Of a stretch of DNA of 64,000 nucleotides, positions 16,923 to 25,109 are shown one piece after another. The DNA is from Natrinema marinum. Its GTDB lineage: Archaea > Halobacteriota > Halobacteria > Halobacteriales > Natrialbaceae. The translations under genes were made by a program, and so were the position numbers. The notes under the pieces are model-generated. The model saw only the letters and a list, made by a program, of their open reading frames with translations, was not told the DNA's origin and made no database searches. Where the stretch lies: assembly GCF_024296685.1 (NCBI RefSeq), contig NZ_CP100763.1, positions 3,596,001 through 3,660,000 on the forward strand. The letters run 5' to 3'. Within the stretch, counting starts at the first letter, position 1. Every line of letters starts with the position of its first letter.

Positions 16923-16932
16923 CTCACCTCCT
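16923..16932 (-). promoter_or_regulatory. Strong Shine-Dalgarno for the SulP gene
   Basis: AGGAGGTGAG on the minus strand lies 5 bases before the GTG start. It is an almost perfect match to the 16S 3' end, unusual in a genome where most genes look leaderless, and it fixes the SulP start at 16917. The transcript therefore has a leader. Confidence 0.65.
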
Positions 16933-17585
16933 GACCGTGGTACTCTCGCTGGTGTTTGGGAATCCGCTTCGGGCATCTCCCGAGACGCTTGCTTCGGCCG
17001 TCCGGAGAACGCGTCGACCATCACGACGGTTCGTTCTTGGTGGCCGCCGATCCGGTCCCGATCGCTGCCGCGTTTCGACTGCTACTGCCGACACGGTACG
17101 AGGCAGCGTCTTCCTCTCTGCGTGGGCCACAGTGGCTATTCCCCCCGCTCGAGCGACCGTATGTCGGCAACCTACATAATACGGGGCTGACAACTTGGAG
17201 TACTGTATTGACGGCTGGACAGTGTGGGGCGTCTGACGAACGCGCCTGCTTCACGCTGCGCTGTCCGCCCCCACAGCAGGGACTCCTCTTTCTCGGTATT
17301 GGCCATTGTCCGTCTGGACTGCCGCTCACAGCACGGTCCGGCCCCCATCATCCGAAGCCTGTCTCTCGAGGGAACGCGCTCGCCGGCAGTGTGAGTTATC
17401 CCTTCGACCGGCACCGATGAACCGACTCAGCTGATGTCAGTCAGCGAGCGGAGTCCTCTCAGAATCGAACCGAGGACGCCGAGCACACTGACTCAACGAC
17501 CGAGTCACCGTGTCTGCTTTTCCGTGCGGGGTGTGGAGCAACCGGGCTATCGATCGCTGTAATCGGGGTTTGCGCTTGGGAAACA
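16933..17585. other. About 650-base stretch with no recognised gene
   Basis: Open frames here (for example 16956-17420 plus, 17021-17329 minus) are rich in Ser, Arg, Pro and Cys, not acidic, and match nothing I know, so I treat them as chance. One stem of nine pairs with a single bulge can form between 17223-17231 and 17266-17275. GC is visibly lower than in the flanking transporter. It may hold a regulatory RNA or decayed sequence; I see no firm feature. Confidence 0.4.
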
Positions 17586-17586
17586 C

Positions 17587-17595
17587 ATTTAATTG
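17587..17595 (+). promoter_or_regulatory. TATA box of the lipoprotein gene
   Basis: CATTTAATTG lies 21-29 bases before the ATG at 17616, the leaderless spacing seen for many genes in this window. Confidence 0.5.
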
Positions 17596-17615
17596 CAGTC
17601 AATTTATCGTCTTTC

Positions 17616-18365
17616 ATGAACCGGCGGCGGCTCATCGAGACGGCTGGTGCGGGCTCGATACTGGGGCTGGGCGGGTGTTTCTACGAAGAGCGAGAAACAG
17701 CCCTCGAGTCGAAACCGTACCCGGAACTCCCCGAACGGCGAACGCCCGAGTCGGTCGTTGGCTTCGTCGAAGAGTACGAGACGGTCACACAGCACAACCG
17801 GCTGCTCTCGATCCACGAGGATCCCGAGTGGGGTTCCCTTGAGTCCATCGACATCGCCTGCAACGCCGTTTTCGACGGGGAAACCGCGTCCGGGTCGTAC
17901 GCGCTGACGCTCTGTGGCGGCAGCGTCACCACGTCCCACTGGACAGCTGACCGTCCGCCGGCGGCCTTCGACGTTGCCGCCTATCGCGTCACCGAGACGC
18001 GGGTCCAGCGCGTCACCGCCTCGCGAGTCGGTCGGAACGCCATCGAGTCGCGAATCGGACGGGAAGACGGCTACAGCCTGCTGTGCGTCAACTTCGACGA
18101 CGTCGAACACGACCTGACGGTCGTCGTGACTGACCCCGCAGCGTCGGGCGACGAACCGATACTCGAGGCGTCTCACACGATCGACGGCGAGGCGGGTATC
18201 GAACGCCGTCTCGAGCGTACCGAGGCGACCGAGTACGACATCACCGTCACTCTCGACGGTGAGACGCGCGCGACGGTCGACGGCGGACGGCAGCAATCGG
18301 TGGGTGCTACCGTCTACGTCGTCGACGGCGACCTCGAAACCGGGACGATTTCGGAGATTCCCTGA
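17616..18365 (+). CDS. Tat-type lipoprotein of unknown function
   Basis: 249 aa. The N terminus MNRRRLIETAGAGSILGLGGC has a twin-arginine-like motif, a short hydrophobic stretch and a lipobox with Cys21, as in haloarchaeal Tat lipoproteins. The mature part is hydrophilic and beta-rich with several paired strands (YSLLCVNFDDVEHDLTVVVTD, EYDITVTLDGETRATV), which may form an Ig-like or GOLD-like fold. A TTTAATT box at 17588-17594 lies about 27 bases before the ATG. No homologue recognised. It begins the small-regulator region that follows the SulP gene. Confidence 0.75.
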   Translation: MNRRRLIETAGAGSILGLGGCFYEERETALESKPYPELPERRTPESVVGFVEEYETVTQHNRLLSIHEDPEWGSLESIDIACNAVFDGETASGSYALTLCGGSVTTSHWTADRPPAAFDVAAYRVTETRVQRVTASRVGRNAIESRIGREDGYSLLCVNFDDVEHDLTVVVTDPAASGDEPILEASHTIDGEAGIERRLERTEATEYDITVTLDGETRATVDGGRQQSVGATVYVVDGDLETGTISEIP

Positions 18366-18508
18366 CTGCGCACCCCGCTGTACCGTCGGTCGGCTACCGA
18401 CACCAGTGAACGACCGCTCGGGTTGTTCGATCGTCGAACCCCATCTCGATGATGTCGAAGTCGGGAGAATGGCTTGCCACAGGACTCATTTCGGACCGTG
18501 CATCTGAC

Positions 18509-18727
18509 TCAGGAGTGCTTTTCGAGAGAGATCGACTCGTCCGCGGTGACGGTGACGAGAGACCGTTCGTACGGAAACGTGACCGAGATTTCAGCGGCGG
18601 TACACAATGCGTCAAGCGCGTCCGGATCGACAACGTCGTGCAGCAGCCACAACTCCTCGGGAGTGACCCACTCTCGCTTTGCGACAGTCATCACGTCTGC
18701 AAGACTCACTGATTCAACGGACTCCAT
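18509..18727 (-). CDS. Short HalOD1-like protein
   Basis: 72 aa from the ATG at 18727; longer upstream readings overlap the neighbouring gene. The sequence VDPDALDALCTAAEISVTFPYERSLVTVTADESISL matches the HalOD1 core (compare IDPDALDSLFAD in the protein at 11602), but the N-terminal helix is short. It follows the 67-aa gene by seven bases and is surely in the same operon. Role unknown; probably a stand-alone signalling output module. Confidence 0.75.
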   Translation of the reverse strand: MESVESVSLADVMTVAKREWVTPEELWLLHDVVDPDALDALCTAAEISVTFPYERSLVTVTADESISLEKHS

Positions 18728-18734
18728 CGGGACG

Positions 18735-18938
18735 CTACGCTTCCTCTTCTTGGTCGGCGTCTTTGGCCAGTTCGGTGATTTGCACCTCCCAATCGTGGGT
18801 CGATCCTCGCGTTCGAAACTCCCAGGCACCGCGGACGTCTACCTCTGCCTCGATGGCCTTCTCGACTGCCTCGGCGAGGATCGATTCGAATTCGTCGGCA
18901 CTGGTAATCGAAACGTCATCGAGTTGCGTACGTGTCAT
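18735..18938 (-). CDS. 67-aa acidic protein, operon partner of HalOD1
   Basis: MTRTQLDDVSITSADEFESILAEAVEKAIEAEVDV then GAWEFRTRGSTHDWEVQITELAKD. It is a small alpha-beta protein with an acidic tail; the middle helix (EFESILAEAVEKAIEA) is amphipathic. No family recognised. Because the ATG is only seven bases before the next ORF and both are transcribed away from the Bat-type regulator gene, the pair may be regulated together with it. Confidence 0.6.
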   Translation of the reverse strand: MTRTQLDDVSITSADEFESILAEAVEKAIEAEVDVRGAWEFRTRGSTHDWEVQITELAKDADQEEEA

Positions 18939-19076
18939 GGAAGATGGGCCACAGCCTTCGACCCGAAGAGAGGAGTGCTAAGCCACGACCATCTTTGCAC
19001 CACCATGGTCACACTTCGCGCAGGGCGTTCGGTCCATCGTTCGGAAGGGAGCCACACCTATATGACTGCCGTTCTG

Positions 19077-19117
19077 CATGGTACACCATGCTGTGTTTTC
19101 GAGGGTGGTGTACCATG
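19077..19117 (+). promoter_or_regulatory. Perfect 12-base inverted repeat upstream of the Bat-type regulator
   Basis: CATGGTACACCA (19077-19088) and TGGTGTACCATG (19106-19117) are exact reverse complements separated by 17 bases. The second arm ends five bases before a TATA-like CATATTTAC (19122-19130), which itself lies about 35 bases before the regulator ATG at 19161. Position and symmetry suggest a dimer-binding operator for that gene. Confidence 0.6.
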
Positions 19118-19160
19118 CTGCCCATATTTACCCATCTCGAACTCCATTCTCTAGCAAGGA

Positions 19161-19832
19161 ATGGCAGTTATTGTGCACCTTCGGATCCCGCCCACATCGT
19201 TCGAACTCGGCCGGATCCTCGAACTGGAAGAGAGCGGAACGGTCGAGCTCGAAAACATGGTTCCGCTGGGCGAAAAAGCCGTTCCATTCTTGTCCGTGAA
19301 CGACGAGGTTCGAGAAGCTTTCGAGCAAAACGTTTCGAATCATCCGTCGGTCGAACACATTGTCGAGGTGACGAGCCACGACGGCGAGCGGTTGTACTCG
19401 CTGGACTGGGACGTCAGCCGGGACGTATTCTTACAGGGAGTTATCGATCTGGGGGGACAACTTCTGGGGGCAACTGGGACGCTCAACGCGTGGGAGTTCG
19501 AGATTCGCTTTCCCACTCACGGGGCACTCAGCGATTTTCAGGAATACTGTTCGAACGCCCACATTCCCCTCGAAGTCGGACGCATTTACAATCCCGTCCG
19601 CCCAGGAACGGGGATGTGGTACGGGGTGACGGAAGCCCAACGTGAAACGCTGATGCGCGCCGTTCAGGGTGGGTACTATTCGATCCCCCGCCGAATGTCG
19701 ACGCAGGATTTGGCAACCGACCTCGATATTTCCGATCAGGCCGTCACAGAGCGACTACGGCGGGCGATTGTAACACTCACTGAAAACACGCTCATTGCAA
19801 TGGAAGAGGAACTCGACGAGAAATTCGAGTAG
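19161..19832 (+). CDS. Bat-type helix-turn-helix regulator
   Basis: 223 aa. The N-terminal 150 residues form the sensor part typical of bacterio-opsin-activator-like proteins (LELEESGTVELENMVPLGEKAVPF, then YSLDWDVSRDVFLQGV). The C-terminal HTH_10 domain is clear: VTEAQRETLMRAVQGGYYSIPRRMSTQDLATDLDISDQAVTERLRRAIVTL. It binds DNA and modulates transcription, here probably in response to an intracellular signal. Codon and base use look less GC-rich than neighbours. The inverted repeat at 19077-19117 may be its own operator. Confidence 0.88.
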   Translation: MAVIVHLRIPPTSFELGRILELEESGTVELENMVPLGEKAVPFLSVNDEVREAFEQNVSNHPSVEHIVEVTSHDGERLYSLDWDVSRDVFLQGVIDLGGQLLGATGTLNAWEFEIRFPTHGALSDFQEYCSNAHIPLEVGRIYNPVRPGTGMWYGVTEAQRETLMRAVQGGYYSIPRRMSTQDLATDLDISDQAVTERLRRAIVTLTENTLIAMEEELDEKFE

Positions 19833-19960
19833 ATCAAGAACTCCTGGACGCTTCATACCAGAGAGAAGACGCTACGCCGGGTGGTATTGGTCAGCGACCT
19901 TGTCCACCATGCAACGAACGGACACGTGTAGCACGCCTGTATACGAACAGGAAACTGAGT

Positions 19961-20278
19961 ATGGGATTTGACAACATTGCTGGGGCCCTCGGAGACCAAA
20001 CGCGGCGGCAGATCCTTTTGGAACTTCTGGATCACAACCCAGTGGGCCAACCAGTCGCCGCGACGACGACCGATACGCGAGAGAACGAGAAACGAGAGTT
20101 GCAACGTGTTCATACGCATCTGCCGAAACTCGAAGAGATGGATTACATCGTGTGGGATCGGGAACATGGGAGTATCGTAAAGGGGCCGAACTGGGAAGAG
20201 ATCGAACCGATAGTTCGGTTACTCAGCGACAACAGGGGATGTCTCCCTCACGATACGTTCTGCCGCTCTCGAAGATGA
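19961..20278 (+). CDS. DUF7344-like wHTH protein
   Basis: 105 aa. IAGALGDQTRRQILLELLDHNP opens a winged helix, followed by LQRVHTHLPKLEEMDYIVWDREHGSIVKGPNWEEIEPIVRLL, the pattern of the DUF7344 domain common in haloarchaea (HTH helix, then TTDTRENEKRELQRVHTHLPKLEEMD). Short and soluble; presumably a small DNA-binding regulator. It follows the Bat-type regulator on the same strand with a 128-base gap, so it may or may not share its transcript. The last 15 residues look unrelated to the family. Confidence 0.75.
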   Translation: MGFDNIAGALGDQTRRQILLELLDHNPVGQPVAATTTDTRENEKRELQRVHTHLPKLEEMDYIVWDREHGSIVKGPNWEEIEPIVRLLSDNRGCLPHDTFCRSRR

Positions 20279-20502
20279 CTGCGTCTTTTCCGTTGAACAC
20301 GCGCTCGATAGTCAGCAGCCGATGATTGACAGATGCTTGAAATATAGGTGGGCGATGCGGTAACTGCTCCAACTGTACTGAGCGATCACCACGTACGCAA
20401 CGCAAGCCGGTTCTCGAGGCGCAGTCGCGTGTCGTATCCGGCCACGCGCTACTGCTGGCATCGACACTGATAGACGCGACCGATTCCGTCACACACTCGG
20501 CC

Positions 20503-20745
20503 TCACTCGGACCGATCTCCGGTCCCCTCGAGCACCCCCGTCGAGACCCGACACCCGCACGGACTCGCCTCGTGGGTCGTCGGGCCGTAGCTCACGACCA
20601 GCGCGATCGGGGTGTCACAGTGCGGGCACGGCACTGACCGTCGACCCCTCGGCGCGACACTGGCGGCGACCGAGTCGGCGTCGACGGTCAGGTCGTCGGT
20701 GGCGGCCGAGTCGGTGTCGCTCTCGGCTGATTCGTCGTCGCTCAT
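20503..20745 (-). CDS. Small zinc-ribbon protein
   Basis: 80 aa. The first 30 residues are acidic and Ser/Thr/Ala-rich; the C-terminal part has CPHCDTPIALVVSYG and CGCRVSTG, three to four Cys that could bind zinc (CPHC near 40, CGC near 63). Conserved small Cys-rich proteins of this kind are frequent in Halobacteria but I do not recognise this one. It is encoded on the strand facing the hairpin array. No partner gene is evident. Confidence 0.55.
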   Translation of the reverse strand: MSDDESAESDTDSAATDDLTVDADSVAASVAPRGRRSVPCPHCDTPIALVVSYGPTTHEASPCGCRVSTGVLEGTGDRSE

Positions 20746-20830
20746 GGACCCCTCCGGACGCGAGTTCGCGGGGAGGGCAGCGACTCGAGCGCAGGCGCTG
20801 TCGGTACGCGGAGGCGATACTGTCGTCGTG

Positions 20831-20958
20831 CGAGACGTTTATGTCTCGGTGGCAGTAAGCGAAACATGGCTTGCAAACGGGTCCGCGTTTGGAAGCCAGG
20901 CTCGGGTGTCTCCGCACCCGGGCGTTTGCGCACGCCTCGCTGGAGCTGACTTCCAGCG
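20831..20958 (-). ncRNA. Candidate structured RNA: five consecutive hairpins
   Basis: Five perfect inverted repeats follow one another: 20831-20848 (6-base stem), 20874-20891 (6-base stem, extended by GGCTT/AAGCC to 20868-20897 across one G-G mismatch), 20903-20920 (6), 20921-20936 (5) and 20938-20958 (7). Loops are 6, 6, 6, 6 and 7 bases. There is no convincing coding frame. On the minus strand a TATA-like TATAAG (20981-20986) lies about 25 bases before the first hairpin, so transcription in that direction would start right at it. Strand and even transcription are not proven. Confidence 0.4.
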
Positions 20959-21094
20959 AATAATTCATATCAGTTGAACTTATACCTACTGGAAATCGGC
21001 CGATATCTACGGGCGGGGATCCGAAAGGGAGCGACGACGGGCCGCTTGAGGCCGGAGACCCAACCCCGTCGTCGAGCCGTGAAATAACCGGGCG

Positions 21095-21103
21095 GCTTTT
21101 GAC
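21095..21103 (+). promoter_or_regulatory. Promoter box of deoC
   Basis: GCTTTTGAC is centred about 27 bases before the deoC ATG, matching the TTTT-rich box of leaderless genes seen repeatedly in this window. Confidence 0.5.
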
Positions 21104-21125
21104 CCGTCGCGGAGTCGGCCCGCGT

Positions 21126-21761
21126 ATGGACCGCAGCGAACTCGCACCCCTGATCGACCACACCGTCCTCGGCCCGGAGACGACGCCGGCCGACGTGCGG
21201 ACGGTCCTCGACGAAGCCCAGGAATACGGCATGAACGCCTGTATTCCGCCGTACGCCGTCGAAGAGGCGGCCGACTACGCCCCCGACGTGACCCTCGTGA
21301 CGGTCGTCGGCTTCCCCCACGGCCAGCACAGCCACGAGATCAAGCGCCGCGAAGGCGTGGTGGCGTGGCAAGCCGGCGCGGACGAACTCGACGTGGTGCT
21401 CAACGTCGGTCGCCTGCAGGCGGGTGAACACGACGCCGTCAGGGCCGAACTCGCAGAACTGGTCGCCGCGGTGCCGATCCCGGTGAAGGTCATCCTCGAG
21501 ACCGCGCTCCTCTCCGACGAACAAAAGCGCCGCGCCTGCGAGGCCGCCGTCGCGGCCGACGCGGCGATGGTCAAAACCTCGACGGGGTTCGCCGACGGGG
21601 GTGCGACCGTCGACGATGTCGAACTCATGCGCGAGTACCTCCCGGTGAAGGCCAGCGGCGGCATCGGCAGTTACGACGAGGCCGTCGCCATGCTCGAGGC
21701 GGGCGCCGACCGGATCGGGGCCTCGAGCGGCGTCGCCATCCTCGCGGGCGCGCCGGAGTAA
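21126..21761 (+). CDS. deoC: Deoxyribose-phosphate aldolase
   Basis: 211 aa, normal DeoC length, starting at the ATG 27 bases after a CTTTTGA box. The TIM-barrel signature is clear: [16 protein letters not shown] at the start, then [57 protein letters not shown] with the ILE strand, [21 protein letters not shown] with the Schiff-base Lys, and [30 protein letters not shown]. It splits deoxyribose-5-phosphate to acetaldehyde and glyceraldehyde-3-phosphate, so it complements the nucleoside phosphorylase at 10704 in deoxynucleoside breakdown. Confidence 0.95.
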   Translation: MDRSELAPLIDHTVLGPETTPADVRTVLDEAQEYGMNACIPPYAVEEAADYAPDVTLVTVVGFPHGQHSHEIKRREGVVAWQAGADELDVVLNVGRLQAGEHDAVRAELAELVAAVPIPVKVILETALLSDEQKRRACEAAVAADAAMVKTSTGFADGGATVDDVELMREYLPVKASGGIGSYDEAVAMLEAGADRIGASSGVAILAGAPE

Positions 21762-21836
21762 GCTCGAGAGCGCGCCGACGGGCCTCGCAAAGCCGAACAG
21801 TTTTGGGTGCGCCCGAATCACGTTTTAGGAAGATCG

Positions 21837-23312
21837 ATGCGCGAGGAAGTTCGGGCGCGCGTTCGCGCGGTCGCGAGACGGCTCCGACGGCTCGAACGAC
21901 GCGAACTCGACGCCTTCCGCCGGTGGCTCGAGCACACGGGCAACCTCCTGCATCTCTCGGTGCTCGTGTTCGTGCCGCTGTTGATCGCCGCGGTGACGTG
22001 GCTTGCGAACGTGACGGCGGCGATCTCGTTCCTGCTCTTTCCCCCGCTTGCCTCCGGGACGTACACGCTCTTTGCCGATCCCGAGGGGAAGTACTCGACG
22101 CCGGGGAAGTTCGTCGGCGGGATGACCGTCGGGGCGCTCTGTGGCTGGCTCGCGCTCGCGCTCACGAGTGCGATCGGGCTCCCCGCCGGGACGATCAGCG
22201 CGTCCGGTGCCGCCGTCGGAGTCTTCCTCACCGGTGTCTGCACCTGGGCGCTCGATCTCGAGGAGCCGACGGCCTTCTCGACCGCCTTGCTCGTGCTCGT
22301 CACCGGAAACGCACAGCTCGCCTACGTCCTCGGGATCATCGTCTCGAGTTCGTTCGTCGCGGGCGCTTTCGTCCTCTGGCGGCGCCACTTCTACCAACAG
22401 CGCGCCCGCTATCTCTACGGGACGACCGGCGGCGATGACCACGTCCTCGTGCCGATGGACGACGGCGGCGAGACGGTCGCGCGCTTTGCCGCGTCGATCG
22501 CCGGCGCACACGAGGCCGGAAAAGTCGTCCTCTTCGACATCATCGACGAGGCGGCCGTCGGAGAGGGCGACACCGAGTCGGCCGAACGCGACGCGTCTAC
22601 GGACTCAGTCGACGTGATCGACGCACAGACCAGCGCCGACGGTGGCGAGAGCGTAGCGACCGCCGCCGAACGCGCGGCGAGCGACGCCGCCGACCGCCTC
22701 GAGTCGCTCGCGGCTGACCTCGAGTCGACGTACGACGTTCCCTGCGAGGTCGTCGTCGCCGCTGACGGCGGACTCTCGGCCAAGTTGGTCCTCGAGACCG
22801 CTCGCCGACAGAACTGCGACCTCATCGTCGCCCCCTACGCCGAAGACGACCGCGGCGCGCTCTCGTCGTTCATCCGGGGGCTGTTCGAGAGCGAAATCGA
22901 CGTCATCGCCTTCCGCTCGAGCGAGGAGCGCCGGCGGTGGCGACAGAGCCTCGTCGCGGTTCGAGGAGCGGGCGACACCGCCCGCGCGATGCTCGACTTC
23001 GCGATCCGGGTGACCGAGACCGGTCGCACGGTTAGCGTCTGTACCTGCATCGACGACGAGTCGCGCCGTCGGCAGGCCGAGAACACGCTGGCGGCTCTCG
23101 TCGACGCCTTCTCGGGCCCCTTCGAGACCCACGTCGCCACCGCCTCGGTCGAGTCCTACCTCTCGCGGGCCGCGCCCCGGTACGACGTCTGTTTCGTCGG
23201 TTCGAGCACCGATCGGTCGGCCGCCTCGCGGTTCGTCTCGCCGCCGACGTTCCGCAAGCTCCGGGACCTCGAGAGCGACGTGGCGATCGTCCACCGGGGT
23301 CGCCACCGGTAG
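21837..23312 (+). CDS. HPP membrane domain fused to universal stress domains
   Basis: 491 aa from the ATG at 21837. Residues about 35-190 carry four to five helices of the HPP family (LSVLVFVPLLIAAVTWLANVTAAISFLLFPPLASGTYTLFADPEGKYSTP is typical). A soluble half follows with two Usp-type nucleotide-binding units: HVLVPMDDGGETVARFAASIAGAH near 200 and SLVAVRGAGDTARAMLDFAIRVTETG near 370; the second part ends VDRSAASRFVSPPTFRKL. HPP proteins in other phyla act in nitrite transport, but the HPP-Usp fusion is common in haloarchaea with no proven function. It opens the stress and potassium-channel group. Confidence 0.88.
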   Translation: MREEVRARVRAVARRLRRLERRELDAFRRWLEHTGNLLHLSVLVFVPLLIAAVTWLANVTAAISFLLFPPLASGTYTLFADPEGKYSTPGKFVGGMTVGALCGWLALALTSAIGLPAGTISASGAAVGVFLTGVCTWALDLEEPTAFSTALLVLVTGNAQLAYVLGIIVSSSFVAGAFVLWRRHFYQQRARYLYGTTGGDDHVLVPMDDGGETVARFAASIAGAHEAGKVVLFDIIDEAAVGEGDTESAERDASTDSVDVIDAQTSADGGESVATAAERAASDAADRLESLAADLESTYDVPCEVVVAADGGLSAKLVLETARRQNCDLIVAPYAEDDRGALSSFIRGLFESEIDVIAFRSSEERRRWRQSLVAVRGAGDTARAMLDFAIRVTETGRTVSVCTCIDDESRRRQAENTLAALVDAFSGPFETHVATASVESYLSRAAPRYDVCFVGSSTDRSAASRFVSPPTFRKLRDLESDVAIVHRGRHR

Positions 23313-23317
23313 CCGCG

Positions 23318-24505
23318 CTACTCGCTCTCGAGGATGCGATCGACGAGCGCGGTCTCGTCGCTGCCAAGCGCCGACTGGACCAGCAGGTGGCCGCCGAGCT
23401 GTGCGGGGCTGATCACCGAGTCAGCGCCGGCGCGCTCGAGCTTCTGGACGTTCTCGCGGTCGGTCGCGGCGGCGACGATACGAGTCGTCGGCGCGAGTTC
23501 GCGCGCGGTGAGCACCGTCAGCGCGTCCTCGGCGTCGTGGTTCGTCGCGACGAGGATCGCGGCCGCGCGGTCGATCTTCGCGCGCCGAAGGGGGTCGTCG
23601 TCGCTCGGGTCGCCGGTGACGACCGGCACGTCCCGGGCGGTCAGCGCCGACGCGGCCTCGCGGTCGGTGGTGACGACGACGAACGAGCGGCCGGTCTCCG
23701 CGAGTTCGTCGACGATCGGTTCAGTCAGTTCGCCGTAGCCGAGCACGAGGATGTGCTCGTCGAGCAGTTGAAGTTCTGATTCGGTCATTCTTCCGAGCGT
23801 TTTCGAGATGCGGTCTTGGATCAGCGGGCCGACGAGCGCCCCGATGGCGATACCGAAACTGGCGACGCCCAGTACGAGCACGGACATGGTAAAGAGCATC
23901 CCTTGGACTGACCCCGTGTTCGGCGTCACGTCGCCGTAGCCGACCGTACTCGAGGTGATCAGCGTGAAGTAGAAGGCGTCGAGGATGGTCTCGATCTCGT
24001 CGAAGTGCTCCCGGAGGGCGTAGCCGCCGATGGTGCCGTACAACTGGACGCCCACCAGTGCCGCGCCGGCCGCGATCTGGGTCGTGGTCAGCGAGATCGG
24101 CTTGGTAAACCGGTTTCGCGTGAGCAGCAGGATCGGAATCGCGACCAGCGAGAGGACGATCAGCGGGAGCGAGTATCGGCTCGTCTGGAGCAATCCCTGA
24201 GCCGCGGTCAGCGGCAGAAGCAGCAGCGTCGCCCACCAGCCGGCTCGAAGCCCGCGACGGAGCGCGAGCGCGCTGCCGACCATCATGAAGCCGGTGAGCG
24301 CGCCGGTGAAGCCGGCGGCCGCCTGGACCGCTTCGGGGACGTACCCCTCGAGGGGCCCCGAGACGTCCTGGGCACCGATGTGAAGCACCGCGGTGGCGAC
24401 CGAGAGCAGCGCGACCAGCAAGACGATGATGACGGCCGCCCGCGTCGTCAACACTCGCCGCCAGTTCTCGGGCAATCGTTCTCGAAACGACCGGTCGCCG
24501 ACCAT
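23318..24505 (-). CDS. Potassium channel with RCK/TrkA-N domain
   Basis: 395 aa. After several helices, the pore domain shows the potassium selectivity filter in FYFTLITSSTVGYGDVTPNTG near residue 190 and the inner helix (GMLFTMSVLVLGVASFGIAIGALV). The cytosolic RCK part has a Rossmann motif ILVLGYGELTEPIVDELAETG, then VVTGDPSDDDPLRRAKIDRAAAILVATNHDAEDALTVLTAREL and a short C-terminal end (VISPAQLGGHLLVQSAL). The N-terminal half has extra helices before the pore, as in haloarchaeal pHchV-like channels. A GTTTAAC box lies about 27 bases before the ATG. It conducts K+ across the cell membrane, probably gated by nucleotide or redox. Confidence 0.93.
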   Translation of the reverse strand: MVGDRSFRERLPENWRRVLTTRAAVIIVLLVALLSVATAVLHIGAQDVSGPLEGYVPEAVQAAAGFTGALTGFMMVGSALALRRGLRAGWWATLLLLPLTAAQGLLQTSRYSLPLIVLSLVAIPILLLTRNRFTKPISLTTTQIAAGAALVGVQLYGTIGGYALREHFDEIETILDAFYFTLITSSTVGYGDVTPNTGSVQGMLFTMSVLVLGVASFGIAIGALVGPLIQDRISKTLGRMTESELQLLDEHILVLGYGELTEPIVDELAETGRSFVVVTTDREAASALTARDVPVVTGDPSDDDPLRRAKIDRAAAILVATNHDAEDALTVLTARELAPTTRIVAAATDRENVQKLERAGADSVISPAQLGGHLLVQSALGSDETALVDRILESE

Positions 24506-24598
24506 ACACTCCGCTGAGCGTCGGGTTAGTTAAACGTCTTCGTCTCGTCCCGATCCGACTCGGACTGCCCTGACCATCGACTTCGGGCTCGAACGCGA

Positions 24599-25018
24599 TC
24601 AGCGGACGACGGTCACCGGCACCGAGGCGCGCTTGAACACGGTATCCGCGACGTCGCCGATGAACAGCCGATCGATCATATCGCCGCCGTGGCTGCCCAT
24701 CACGATCGTCTCGTAGTCGTCGGCCCTGCGGACGATCGCCCGCGCGGGCCGGCCGACCGCGACGACGGTGTCGATCTCGGCGTCGTGTTCGGCGGCCACC
24801 TCGTGGGCACGCTCGAAGACCGACTCGGCGCGCTCCTCTGCGGCCTCCTCGATGTCGTCTTCGAAGGCGATACTCATCGCTCCGCCCATCATGACCGAGG
24901 GCTCACCGACGACGGTGAGGACCGTGATCGATGCGTCGGGATGGTTATCGAGCGCGTACTCGAGCGCGCGCTCGGACATCTCGGAGCCGTCCATCGGGAC
25001 GAGAACGCGAGAGAGCAT
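24599..25018 (-). CDS. Universal stress protein (UspA family)
   Basis: 139 aa, the usual single-domain length. MLSRVLVPMDGSEMSERALEYALDNHPDASITVLTVVGEP opens the fold, and VAVGRPARAIVRRADDYETIVMGSHGGDMIDRLFIGDVADTVFKRASVPVTVV carries the ATP-binding G-2x-G-9x-G-S/T pattern (GSHGGDM to FIGDV). Usp proteins bind ATP and support stress survival. The co-location with the channel and HPP-Usp gene suggests a shared response. Convergent neighbours are not overlapping. Confidence 0.92.
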   Translation of the reverse strand: MLSRVLVPMDGSEMSERALEYALDNHPDASITVLTVVGEPSVMMGGAMSIAFEDDIEEAAEERAESVFERAHEVAAEHDAEIDTVVAVGRPARAIVRRADDYETIVMGSHGGDMIDRLFIGDVADTVFKRASVPVTVVR

Positions 25019-25109
25019 ACTGGCGCTACGTCGAGTTCCCGGATAAAGGTCACTCCCGCGAACGGTTTCGGTCGGCGGTCGCTCGCGCCTCGTCGGCGGT
25101 CGAGGGCGG

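Noticed and set aside
16956-17420. 154-codon frame upstream of SulP
   Set aside because: Not acidic, no motif, no promoter, and overlapped by equally poor frames on the other strand.
20615-21232. 205-codon minus-strand frame over the hairpin array
   Set aside because: Composed of the reverse of deoC, the hairpins and a wrong phase of the 80-aa zinc protein; no coding signal.
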